In this document: piece by piece, positions 22,515 through 32,926 of the stretch
How positions within the stretch are numbered: position 1 is the stretch's first letter
Layout: each line of letters opens with the position of its first letter
From: Alopecurus myosuroides
Taxonomy: Eukaryota; Streptophyta; Magnoliopsida; Poales; Poaceae
Direction of reading: 5' to 3'
Assembly (NCBI GenBank): GCA_028641055.1
Contig: CM054059.1
Coordinates: 49,919,682-49,983,681 of the forward strand
DNA length: 64,000 nt
Program-made: the position numbers and the translations under genes
The notes under the pieces: generated by a model
Database searches by the model: none
What the model was told of the DNA's origin: nothing
The model's input: only the letters and a program-made list of their open reading frames with translations

Positions 22515-25500
22515 TGTAACATCCCTGATTTTTGGAAAACTCAAAAATCACAAAAATTTGAAACTTTTTGTTTTCATGATTAAGCAAGTCACCAAAAACC
22601 AAATAAAAGGAGGAAATAAAAGAAAACAATATGTAATTGGAATAAAGAATCCAAACTGCCTTAATTCCATAAACCCTAAAGCCTATTCCTAAAATAAAAT
22701 ATGTTTCCCTCATGTGAATAAAATATTTTCTTAGGAAAAATCTATACCAACATGTTTTCAACTCAACTACCATTTTGAAAATGATTATGATAGTTAAAAA
22801 CCAGAGAGTTACTATTTCTAATACTTTCTCCTTGTCTCCAAGAAATTGTGTCACTATTATTATTAAGCTCAAATGGTTAAAAGTTGGATATTTGTTTTCC
22901 AAATATTATATCAATCAAGAAAACAATAAGGTGTTATATATATTATTGACTTATGAAAACAAGTAAAATGCCTTAGAAAAAACAATGTTTTAAATTGGGA
23001 AAACAATATCTTCATTAGAGAAAATCTCTCTGTTCTTACTCACCCTCAAATTAAAATTTATTAAAAATTTCTCTATTTTGATTATACTAATAAGATACCA
23101 TGAGTGAATTTCTCATATTGAAAAACATTTTAAAAGGGCCTTGAAAACAATAATTTGAATCATAGAAATATTTTCTAAAATCTTTTAAATAATATTTCTA
23201 TAATTAACCCTCTTTTTCTATTAAGTAAATATTCATGTTTTCATCATATTTTTAAATTATAAAAGATGAAAACACTTTGATTTGGTTTTGGAAAATAGTA
23301 TTTGATAATTATAAAGCTACTGAAATTTTATTTGACAAATATTTTTATTTTATAATTTTCTAAATTAAAAATCACATTAAGTCACTATTAGGTATTTATT
23401 CAATTCTCAAAATTCACATTTTGAAATGTGTTTAAAAGTTTCCAAAAATGATATGGGTTGAAAGATATTAATATTACAGAAATTTAGAAATTTATTTGAC
23501 CTTAATTGGATTTTTAAAACAGAAGTTATTAAAGATTTAAGAAAACAGAAAAATAAAAATCATTGATGACGTCATCAATGACGTCATTGTCTCCTTCCTC
23601 CGTTACTACGCAGTGAACACCCGAAAATGCTCGATTAATTCTCGCAATTGAAGGCACCAATTCCTGCCCCAAGACCTTCCCCTTAAAGTCCATTCCTTCC
23701 TCTTCGTTTCACCTCCTTCCCCCATTCGAATTTCCCCCTGGTTGCCGAGAAATTGCTCGTCGAACTTCACTGCTACCGCCGCCGTCCATAGTCGTTTCCG
23801 GCGCAACCAGAGGTCATCTTTGCCCCCGTTTGGCACCCTTCTCTCTCCCATTTCCTTGCGCATCTTCTAAGGGCATTGGTTAAATTTTTTTCGCAGTAAA
23901 TCGTCCGCAACGACCACTCCCGAGGCTCGCCGGAGCAAACCGAGGCCGCCGCCTCGAGGTCTGCATGCCGCCATCGCCCCAAGCCACGTCAGGAGCCCCC
24001 GTGGCGACCATCGAGCTCCTCGTGCCGCGTGGCGTCTCCCCGTTTCCTCGCCCAGCCCCGGGACCCCCTCCAACGTCAACGCCGTCCACCGTATGCGCCG
24101 ACGGCCACCGCGCTGCCATTTCCGGCCATCCCTCCGGTGAGGTGAGAACCCTAATCATTCCTGGCCGTTAGATCTTTTTTGTTCGGCTCAGATTAGTTCA
24201 CTTAACCGAAAAGGTATCAGCCAATAGGGAAGCGCCAACTCAGCTTGCGCGTCAAAACCCTATTCGTCGCTCGGTGCAACGCACAGCCAGCCCAGGTCCA
24301 CGCCCTGTCTGCCGCACCGCGCGGTAGATAACCAAATCTGAGCCCAGCTATTTTCTGTTATTTTTTTCCGAATAGAAAATAGAATTGTAAATTGCAGAAC
24401 AGCCCCTAGAACTTAGAAACATCATATCTTTTAAACCATAAGACAAATTTAGCAATCTTGGACTTTTTGAAAAGCCCTTGACATCTAGAAACTTTTGGCA
24501 CTGGACAAATTCAAAATTGACAAACTTAAATTTGTTCAAATCCAAATATGCTTGTTTGATGAAATTTGGCATAATTCAAATTCTACAAATCCAAAAATTG
24601 TAAATAAAATATATTTGGAAACCTTAGGATGTGTACTTTCATAACCTCTGTCCCAAAATAATATTTGAACAAATTAAAATTGAATTTAGAATTTAGTTGT
24701 CTATTTGAGTAATTTTGACATAGATTTAATTCTGTAAATAATTTCAATATAGTTCCTTTTGCAAAATTATTCCATTTTGGATACCCTTGGACCATGGCCA
24801 TGTGTTTTTGACCAAAAACCCAACATAGTGATACATCCATTTTCACCATGACTTAGAAATTGTTTCCATCATCTATTCTATGATGTTATGGCTATTTTGG
24901 AGCCAAGACCAAGTACCTAGTATGTGTAAATCACATACAAGACCAAGTGGTAAACCTTAGACTTTAGTACCATTGCTTTCTATCTACTTCTCCACTCCCC
25001 TTTCATGCTTCAAGATTTCATCAAATTGGGATTTGTGAGAACCATGAAGTGCAATGGAGGACTTAACCATCTAGAGATTTTGCAACATGAAGATAGAAGA
25101 CCATTGAAGGACTTGGAAAATAAAACAAACTTCATAAGCATCTCCAAGAAGTGGAAGCACTAGAAGAAAACCAGAGAAACTTCTAGAGGACTAACACCCT
25201 TTCTCTCTAAGTCTTTTTCCTTCCCTTTTATATTCTTCTCCTTTCAACTTGATGGCAACATGAAGAGAAACAAGGAAGATCATTGAAGAAATGACTTAGG
25301 ATCCACAACAATCTGAAGCATACCCCATCAAGTGCAAGTACATGAAGAAATGAAGAAGAAGACTCACCTCTCCCATTCTATCCTCTTGTCTCATTTTCCC
25401 TCTATTTTGACTTAGTGGTATTTTCACATTTGTTGAATAAAACACTTAGTAGTGACCACACCACTTGGGAAACAACTAGTGAGAACACCATGAAGACTAT

Positions 25501-27399
25501 CAAGACCAGGAGAAGCACCACACCAAGGAAGAAAACAACTTAGATAGCATGATGATTATCTTCAAGAAGGCAATCACATGAGGACTAGAAGCAATTCATA
25601 CAAGTTGAAGAATAACAAGTTATTTTTGTCCAACCATTGACCCAAATGGAAAACCCAAGACTTAGTAATATTTTCCCTTTGATGATGAAGTTAGTAGACC
25701 CACCCTAACCACAATGGAAAATACTAACATAGTCACTCAAATATTTTTGAAGGTGAATATGACCAAGTGTTTGCATGTATTACTTAGTTGAAAAAGTAAT
25801 ATGTTTATTCCTAGTGAACTCCTGGAACTTCCTCGACAAGTATGGTTATAATAAAGTTAGATCACATCAAACTCAACCTAGTCCTTCCCAAGTAAACCAT
25901 TGGAATTTTCCTTAACAAGTATTAAACTCAAACCTAGACCTTGCCCTAACCAACTTGGTTAAGCCCCTTTTGATATGTTAGTTGCTATGTATGTTTTCTA
26001 CACTTGTATGTTTGTTTGTTAGGAATGCTTGTTTATTTTGGTTATTGTGTTTTCAATGAATAGATTGTACGGAGAGAAACGATCTTTTGTGAAGAGAGTG
26101 TGAATATCTTCACCAACTTCAACAAGGCAAGTAACACACCATCCACTACCCATTATTTTCTATATGCATTAGTTGATTTTGAGTAGTATGCATGATAGGA
26201 AATTTTACTAAGTTATACTATGCTATGCTATTATCCTAGTAGTGGGTAGGCATCCCTTTTACCTTGTTATTTTGATAGCCTTAGAATTTACTAGGTGCTA
26301 TGCAATGTTACAAATTGTTTTACTAGATGTTGAGGAAAAATCCTAAGTATAACTAATGAATGAACCACCTGGGTGGAAGTGGTAAGACTGGGTTATGTTG
26401 AGTGTTTCCTCAGGGCCCTTATCTAAGGGTTATTCCACTTGAGGTTGTCACTTGAGGATGGCCACCCAGGAACAAAGAGATTACTATGTCCTTCTAAGTT
26501 TAGTAGCTTCCCGTGCAGCCTTTTGACAATATGGGCTCTGTCTTGATCAATTAAGTTGTGAGGGTTCATCCCAGGCTTGACAAGCAGATGTAGCAAAATT
26601 ATAGGTGGAACGGGTCTTGCCGGTGGGTTTGGACTTCTTCTTCTGAAAGATCTCGTCTCAATTCTCTCCTTTCCATGATGCACTCCGGGTGTATAGGATG
26701 TTTGGGCTAATTGAAGACAAAGGGTGAAAGTGCACAACCTCTGCAGAGTCAACAAACTAAGATCTTAGCCGTGTCCCCGGTTATGGACAACTATGAGCAG
26801 CTGGACAAGGATTGACGGAAGAATCTCATCACCAATTTCAATAAGTAAAATTTGACCAAGTGAACAATATTGTGGTGCTTGGATCTTAATCCAATGTTGC
26901 CACCCTTTGAAAAGAAAAGTTTGTTTTACAAAAGTGATAGGAGAAAACTGGCTTTATGCAAACTTAGCCTGAACTCCACTCAGCCAAATAAGCATGTAGT
27001 ATTAGTTTTGCCATTTATATCCACCATAGTGTTGCTTGCCAATACATTAAATTGTATTGACTCCCTTGTGGCTGCATATTCCATATTGCAGATGTTTCTG
27101 AAGACGAGTGAGGATTTCGTTTAGGATCTCGAGACTATCGCCAACATGTTTTGCCTGTGGCACATGAAGAAGATGGGCTCAATGTTGTACTATGTTTTCC
27201 GCTGTATTTCTTTGTTTTCTGCTAGTCTTCTAAGACTATGCAAGTTGTAATCCTATTTTGTAAACACTGGATCATGCGATGTAATAGAATTTGATGCATT
27301 TGCATGATATTTCATTTTGTACTGTGGTGCTAGCAATTGATCCAGGGACTAGCACAATAACACAGGTATTCCATCTTTATTAAAAGTTGGGATGCTACA
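22515..27399 (+). mobile_element. Solo LTR (4885 bp) inside exon 7 of the antisense gene
   Basis: The block starts TGTAACATCCC and ends GGGATGCTACA, with TGAGC at 22510-22514 and CGAGC at 27400-27404 as a target duplication carrying one mismatch. No interior, PBS or purine tract is present, so it is a solo LTR left by LTR-LTR recombination. Its build matches the LARD LTRs (AT-rich start, GC-rich block 23590-24330, AT-rich tail, a GGCAAGT donor-like site near 26124 and an ATTGCAG acceptor near 27091), but the sequence differs, so it is a different family. Two TGACGTCA palindromes lie at 23567-23574 and 23579-23586. No gene is recognised in it. Confidence 0.9.
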
Positions 27400-27404
27400 C
27401 GAGC

Positions 27405-28720
27405 ATCAGGATTGCCTTAAACCTGCTGAGGTTCAGCAACAGTTGTCCAGCCAGGCCGTTGAGCTGGTTAAGGAGCACACAACAGAGATGGAGCAGCTGC
27501 AACTCCAGCTGCAGAAGGCCCTCCAGGATGCTCTCGACCTTGGCGCCGAGAGGGACAGAGTTATCGCCGAGAAGGCCAAGGCTGAGACAACTTTCAATGC
27601 CAAGATAAAAGCCCTCGAGCAGGAGTGCGAAGTGCTGAAAGAAGGCAATGCTGGGCTCTTCACTCAGCTGGATGGCCTGCGCTTGCTTGAGGAGAAGCAC
27701 GTTTCCAATGAAGAGGAATGGAAAATCCAGTTGCAGCAGCTGCGCCACGAACTTCACAGTAAGTTTCCTCCTTTCTGCATCTCTTCATCTCGGTTCTGCC
27801 TCTTCTTGGATCCTGTGACTGAATTTCTCACTTGCTTTTGTGCAGAAATCTTCCCTGATCTCGTGTCCGCTTGCGCGCCAGCTTTGGCCAAAGCCCGAGC
27901 AGCTCGCATTGAGAAGGGCGAGGCCGCGGACACCAGAGCCGAGATCGAGGATAGCCTGCTGGTGATGCGAGGGCACTTCGAACGCCTAGCCGGCGTGGGC
28001 ACCGACCTGGTGCGCGTCGGCTTCGAGCTTCACAAGCTATTCTGCCCTGAAAATTCCGCGCCGACAACCATCGATGGCCTTGCTCTGAAGCTGCGCAATG
28101 TGAAGGCCGAATTGAAGAAGTGGCGCGCCTCGGGAGCTCGGGCAGGCGCTGATCTGATGCTGCTCTGCGTCTCCTCCTGGTACGAGAATCTGAACATGCA
28201 GGTCATCCGCGGGAAGCGCGCCAACTCCAAGTGGGAGATGGATCCCAGCTGCGTGACCACGCGCAAACTGATTGCGTATGAGGTTGCGGAGTGCGCGGAT
28301 ACGGCAACCTTCATCGATGGCCTTCCTGAACCCGACACCGAGATGGAGGAGGACGAGGAGGAGGACGAAGAAACTGATCCCGAGTTGGGTTTCTTCGATT
28401 CTCCCCAGGGCAAGGGGAAGGCTGCAGTCATCGCGAGTAGCGATGAAGAGGTCGAGGAGATCGACACCGCTGCCCTCGATTTCGGCACCTCATCAGGAGC
28501 CGCACTCGACGACACGGTGCGCACCCACGCCCCCGAGACCGGCTCTGCTTCCGCGACAGCGCCCATCTCGGTGGCCACTGCTACCTCTGAGCAGCTCGCC
28601 ACCGAGCCTGACGCCGAGCAAGCGAAGATTGCTGATGCCAGCGCAGAGGCGGACGCCACCAAGGCCACTGAGGAAGGCGAAGCAACCCAGGCGAGCACCG
28701 AGAACGCCCCATCAACCTGA
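27405..28720 (+). CDS. Antisense accessory gene, exon 7 (3' part) and exon 8
   Basis: The frame resumes at 27405 (HQDCLKPAEVQQQL) and gives a long helical, Gln/Glu/Leu-rich coiled coil to a GTAAGT donor at 27759. Exon 8 (27846-28720) begins after GTGCAG and encodes KIFPDLVSACAPALAK, a helical block with FERLAGVGTDLVRVGFELHK and the VSSWYENLNMQVIRG segment, then an acidic tail (EMEEDEEEDEETDPELGFFD) and an Ala/Thr/Glu-rich end. Exons total 3984 bases, exactly 1328 codons with stop, without internal stop. That sum is strong support for the model. The antisense mRNA would overlap no pol coding sequence, since pol ends at 29396. Confidence 0.82.
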
Positions 28721-29395
28721 ATTTGATTTCATCCTGCAAATTTCTTACTCAAACACTTATCAGATCCCCGGGATGCCGGGAGCAGATGTATCAGACTATT
28801 TTATTCCGTTGCTACTCAATTTTATTCCCACTTTTGTTATTTCCGACTTAATCAATTTGTTCAACCTGGGCTGAATGCCGAGATGCGTTATCATGCGAGT
28901 TCCCGAGTTGCATTTCTTATTCGCTCTCCCTTTTCGTCTCAGCTCTACCCGCAACTTGTTGCTTTTTTGGTATTCGAGTCACAAGAGTTAAAGAGTAGAG
29001 CTGCAAATACTTAGCCGCTTAGAAACAATCATAGTAACGCAGCCCACCACTTAGCCGGAAAGACAATTCACAGAACAGTAATAAAAACACCCTACTCGGT
29101 TCCTGCACTCTTCTTTTCCTTAGTAATTTTTCTTGTGCTCATGGACCTTTTGCTTGTTCTCTTGCTTGCCATGAAGCCGGGTTTCGGACAGCAGCAAAGT
29201 CGAAGAGTTGGCATGTAGGTTTAAGCACAGTACTCAATGTACCTTTGAATTTTGAAGTAAAGCAACCGAATAGGCAAAAGGTAAAGCCGAGTAAAAACAC
29301 TTAGAGCAATTTTGGACGAGGGCAGTCCCCGAGATCAATTTCAGATTGCAGAGTAGAATTTCAACTCGGATAAGAGGGTACATACACATCTTTGC
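28721..29395. other. Convergent 3' ends of the antisense gene and pol
   Basis: No gene is seen. The antisense gene stops at 28720 and pol stops at 29396 from the other side, so both 3' UTRs must lie here. The stretch is moderately AT-rich and carries the recurrent CCGAGTA-type phrases of this element. Confidence 0.5.
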
Positions 29396-30007
29396 TCACG
29401 AATGAAAACGACGGAGTAGAGCTACATTCCAAGGGCGCTTGGTTTCCTCTCCAAATTTATCTGCCCTGTTCGCCTGTGGTGGGCGCACATCTACAAGATA
29501 GTAAGCATCGTTGTGCAGCGCTTTGCTCACAATGAAAGGCCCTTCCCATGGAGGAGACAACTTGTGCATCCCGGCTGTGCGCTGCACAAGCCTGAGGACC
29601 ATGTCTCCTTCTCGGAAAACCCTTGGGTTCACCTTTCGGCTATGATAGCGCCGCAGGTTTTGCTGGTAGATAGCCGAACGTGACAGAGTCAGCTCTCTTG
29701 CTTCTTCAAGCAGGTCAACGTCGTCTTCTCGAGCTTCTCTCGCCTCCACCTCAGTGTAGAGGGTTACTCGGGGGGAGTCATGCTCTAAGTCTATTGGCAA
29801 CACGGCCTCAGCCCCGTATACCAAGAAGAATGGCGTGTAGCCGGTTGACCGGTTAGGGGTAGTCCTTAGACTCCACAACACCGCTGGCAACTCGTCTAAC
29901 CAACACCCAGGTGTTTTCAGCAGTGGCTCCATCAGCCTTGGCTTTATGCCTGCCAGTACCATGCCATTTGCTCTTTCAACTTGCCCATTGGAAGCAGGAT
30001 GCGCGAC
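29396..30007 (-). CDS. Gypsy pol, integrase C-terminal part
   Basis: This continues the pol frame after the UGA at 30010-30008. It opens with VAHPASNGQVERANG, which contains the third catalytic acidic residue (Glu) of the integrase DDE triad. The rest has LPAVLWSLRTTPNRSTGYTP, typical of plant Gypsy integrases, and ends with a LSPPWEGPFIVSKAL segment (GPF-type) and a stop at 29396. No chromodomain follows. In the intact element this would be part of one polyprotein; in this copy translation would end upstream. Confidence 0.88.
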   Translation of the reverse strand, partial: VAHPASNGQVERANGMVLAGIKPRLMEPLLKTPGCWLDELPAVLWSLRTTPNRSTGYTPFFLVYGAEAVLPIDLEHDSPRVTLYTEVEAREAREDDVDLLEEARELTLSRSAIYQQNLRRYHSRKVNPRVFREGDMVLRLVQRTAGMHKLSPPWEGPFIVSKALHNDAYYLVDVRPPQANRADKFGEETKRPWNVALLRRFHS

Positions 30008-30970
30008 TCACGCAACGTCTAGTCGGATATGCTTATCTCTGCAGAACCGCACCATTGCTCCCTCAGCAAAGTTTGTGCCGTTGTCGGTGATGATACTGTG
30101 CGGGTAGCCATATCTCAGGATCACATCCTTCACGAATTTCACAGCCGTGACTCCATCACACCTCCGAATAGGTTTCACTTCAATCCACTTGGTGAACTTG
30201 TCCACCATGACCAGGATGTGAGTCATGTTGCCTCTAGCCGGCTGGAAAGGCCCAACCATGTCCAAACACCAAACAGCAAATGGCCAGGTGATAGGAATTG
30301 TTTTCAACTCGGAAGCAGGCATGTGAATCTTACTTGCGAACATCTGGCAGCCTGTGCACTTCCTCACGATATCCTTAGCTTGCTGCAGTGCTGTGAGCCA
30401 GTAGAAGCCATGCCGGAAAGCTTTCTGGACCAGCGCCCGAGAAGAGGCATGATGCCCGCATTCTCCTTGGTGTATCTCTACCAAGATCTCCTCTCCTTCT
30501 GCTGGGTCCACACAACGTTGCAGCACGCCAGTGGCACTTCTCTTGTGCAGCACATCTCTGACTATAGTGTAGCCTTTGGATCTTCTCTGAATCTGCCTTG
30601 CAGTCACCTCATCTTCAGGTAGAGTACCGTCCCTTAGAAAGGATAATATGGGCATAGCCCAACTCGGTGTCTCCCGTGCGGGAAACACTGGTTCGTCCAC
30701 TTCCATTGGGACGGGTACCTCTGGTTGCTCTTTAGGGGTGGGGGTACCTCTTTGCAGCCCAGATCGATTGGCGAGAACCTCCTCAATGAATGCGATAGTC
30801 CCCGGGTTAAGGAAAGCAGTCCCCGAGCAAGGAGTGGCAGTCCCCGAGTAAGGAGTGGCAGTCCCCGAGTAAGGAGTGGCAGTCCCCGAGTAAGGAGTGG
30901 CAGTCCCCGAGTAAGGAGTGGCAGTCCCCGAGTAGAGGACGGCAGTCCCCGGGTCTCCTGAAGCACTCTC
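30008..30970 (-). CDS. Gypsy pol, integrase N-terminal zinc region and core
   Basis: The frame after the second UAG first reads through a run of seven-residue repeats (YSGTATP), then PMEVDEPVFP and the integrase. The zinc-binding H2C2 part is seen as HQGECGHH...CTGCQMF. The catalytic core follows with Asp in VWCLDMVGPF and Asp in IITDNGTNF. A UGA at 30010-30008 falls between the second Asp and the Glu; counting the stop as one residue the spacing is exactly D-35-E, so the stop is a point change in an otherwise aligned domain. This copy cannot make an active integrase without readthrough. Confidence 0.9.
   Translation of the reverse strand, partial: ESASGDPGTAVLYSGTATPYSGTATPYSGTATPYSGTATPYSGTATPCSGTAFLNPGTIAFIEEVLANRSGLQRGTPTPKEQPEVPVPMEVDEPVFPARETPSWAMPILSFLRDGTLPEDEVTARQIQRRSKGYTIVRDVLHKRSATGVLQRCVDPAEGEEILVEIHQGECGHHASSRALVQKAFRHGFYWLTALQQAKDIVRKCTGCQMFASKIHMPASELKTIPITWPFAVWCLDMVGPFQPARGNMTHILVMVDKFTKWIEVKPIRRCDGVTAVKFVKDVILRYGYPHSIITDNGTNFAEGAMVRFCRDKHIRLDVA
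30810..30960 (-). repeat. 21-bp tandem repeat in pol between RNase H and integrase
   Basis: About six units of CCCCGAGTAAGGAGTGGCAGT (21 bp as listed), the outer ones variant. Twenty-one bases keep the frame, giving YSGTATP repeats in the pol frame. It lies in the linker where domain constraint should be weakest. Confidence 0.9.
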
Positions 30971-32926
30971 CTAGTCAACCTCCATGGGATCAGATTCCTC
31001 ACTTGGCAGAGAAGGAACAAATATGGACTCCGAGTTGGGAGAAGGCTTGATGGATGGCTTCCTCAAATGCTCCAAGGCGATTCCCGCCGGGATGGATTGC
31101 CGAGAAGATCCCAACTTGGATAACTCATCTGCTGCTTCGTTCTCTGCTCGGTGAATGTGCTGGAACTCACAACCTTCGAAAAACCCAGTCATAGACTGTA
31201 CCAGGAAGAGATATGATGCCATGTTGGCATCCAAGGCATCCCAAGTGCCCGAGACTTGCTGCACCACCAGATCTGAATCACCATAGCATATGATGCGCTG
31301 CACTCCAACTTCTTTGGCTACTCGCAAGCCATGTACCACTGCCTCATACTCTGCAACATTGTTGGACGCCTTGAAATGAATCTGCAGCACATACTTGAGT
31401 TGATCTCGCTTGGGTGATGTCAGCACCACGCCAGCACCAAGGCCTTCCTTCACCTTCGAGCCATCAAAGTGCATCTTCCAGTAATTAGAAACTGGAGCAG
31501 GAGGTTCATACTGCACCTCGGCCCAGTCCACCAGGAATTCCACCAGAATCTGAGACTTGATAGCTTCTCTTCTTGCATACCCAGGTGCATACGCGGCTAG
31601 CTCGATTGCCCACTTGGCTACTCTGCCACTTGCCTCCTTGTTACCCATGATGTCCGAGATGGGAGCAGAGCTCACAACCGTGATGGGGTGCTCCTGGAAA
31701 TAATGTTTCAGCTTCCTGGCGCCTAGGTACACACCATAGGTCATCTTCTGGTAGTGCGGATAGTTTTGCTTGGAACTGGACAGCACTTCACTGAGATAAT
31801 ATACTGGACGCTGCACACTCTTGCCCTCTTCTTCTCGTTCCACCACAATCACCACACTGACTACTCGGTTAGTCGCGGCAATGTACAGCAGCATTGGCTC
31901 CTTGGGTAGCGGACTAGCCAAGATGGGAGCACTAGCCAGCATTGCTTTCAGCTCGTTGAATGCCACATCCTCTTGCGGAGTCCAGACAAACTTGTCACTT
32001 TTCTTCATCAGTTGGTACAGAGGCAGGGCCTTCTCGCCCATTCGGCCCAGAAACCGGCTCAGAGATGCCAAGCAACCTGTGAACTTCTGTACATCTTTCA
32101 GTGATCTCGGCAAAGACATGCTCTCAATAGCTTTTATCTTTGAAGGATTGGCTTCAATGCCCCGACTAGAAACCAGAAAACCGAGTAGCTTTCCAGCCGG
32201 TACACCAAAGGTGCACTTACTCGGATTCAGTTTCATTTTGTACTTGCGTAGGTTAGCAAAGGTTTCCTCCAGGTCGGCAAGCAGAGTATGTGTTTTCTTC
32301 GTTTTGATGACAATGTCATCTACGTACACCTGCACATTCTTGCCGAGCTGGTCGTGCAAGCATTTCTGCATGCATCTCTGATAGGTTGCACCCGCATTCC
32401 TCAAGCCAAAACACATGACACGATAGCAATAAGCCCCGTACGGGGTAATGAAAGCAGTCTTTATTTGATCAGCAGGGTTGAGTGCAATCTGGTGAAAACC
32501 AGAGTAGGCATCTATGAAAGACAACAGTTCACAACCAGCAGTGGAATCGATCACCTGATCGATGCGAGGTAGCGGGAAAGGATCCTTGGGGCATGCTTTG
32601 TTCAAGTCGGTGTAGTCGACGCACATGCGCCATGTAGTGGCAGCCTTGGGATCCTCCTTCTTCTTCTCGACCATGACCGGGTTTGCTAGCCAATCCGGAT
32701 GCAGCACCTCCATGATGAAATTGCTTATCAGCAACTTGGTGATCTGGTCACCAATGGCCTTTCTTCTCTCATCTCCGAAGCGGCGCATAGCCTGCTTCAC
32801 TGGCTTGGCGTCAGGACGCACATGTAAAGAGTGCTCAACCAACTCCCTCGGGACTCCTGGTAGATCTTCATTGGACCAGGCGAATACATCCCGATTCTCA
32901 CGGAGGAAGTGGATGAGCTCGCTTTC
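30971..32926 (-). CDS. Gypsy pol, reverse transcriptase and two RNase H-like domains
   Basis: This follows the in-frame UAG at 32929-32927; 28 codons before the first Met already read ESELIHFLRENRDVFAW, the usual RT lead-in, so the part is not a separate gene. RT motifs: WRMCVDYTDLNKACPKDPFP, the FIDAYSGFHQI block, FGLRNAGATYQR and the catalytic YVDDIVIK (plus-strand 32315-32326). A first, weak RNase H-like region (VYYLSEVLSSSKQNYPHYQK) is followed by a second, archaeal-type one with HFDGSKV, NNVAEYEAV, GDSDLVVQQV and NEAADELSKL, as in Tat-lineage elements. It ends at a UAG (30973-30971) in the linker before integrase. Confidence 0.93.
   Translation of the reverse strand, partial: ESELIHFLRENRDVFAWSNEDLPGVPRELVEHSLHVRPDAKPVKQAMRRFGDERRKAIGDQITKLLISNFIMEVLHPDWLANPVMVEKKKEDPKAATTWRMCVDYTDLNKACPKDPFPLPRIDQVIDSTAGCELLSFIDAYSGFHQIALNPADQIKTAFITPYGAYCYRVMCFGLRNAGATYQRCMQKCLHDQLGKNVQVYVDDIVIKTKKTHTLLADLEETFANLRKYKMKLNPSKCTFGVPAGKLLGFLVSSRGIEANPSKIKAIESMSLPRSLKDVQKFTGCLASLSRFLGRMGEKALPLYQLMKKSDKFVWTPQEDVAFNELKAMLASAPILASPLPKEPMLLYIAATNRVVSVVIVVEREEEGKSVQRPVYYLSEVLSSSKQNYPHYQKMTYGVYLGARKLKHYFQEHPITVVSSAPISDIMGNKEASGRVAKWAIELAAYAPGYARREAIKSQILVEFLVDWAEVQYEPPAPVSNYWKMHFDGSKVKEGLGAGVVLTSPKRDQLKYVLQIHFKASNNVAEYEAVVHGLRVAKEVGVQRIICYGDSDLVVQQVSGTWDALDANMASYLFLVQSMTGFFEGCEFQHIHRAENEAADELSKLGSSRQSIPAGIALEHLRKPSIKPSPNSESIFVPSLPSEESDPMEVD

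Noticed and set aside
28030..28698. 222-codon Ser-rich minus-strand ORF
   Set aside because: It is the reverse reading of the acidic, codon-biased exon 8 of the antisense gene, whose splice phases and length are consistent.
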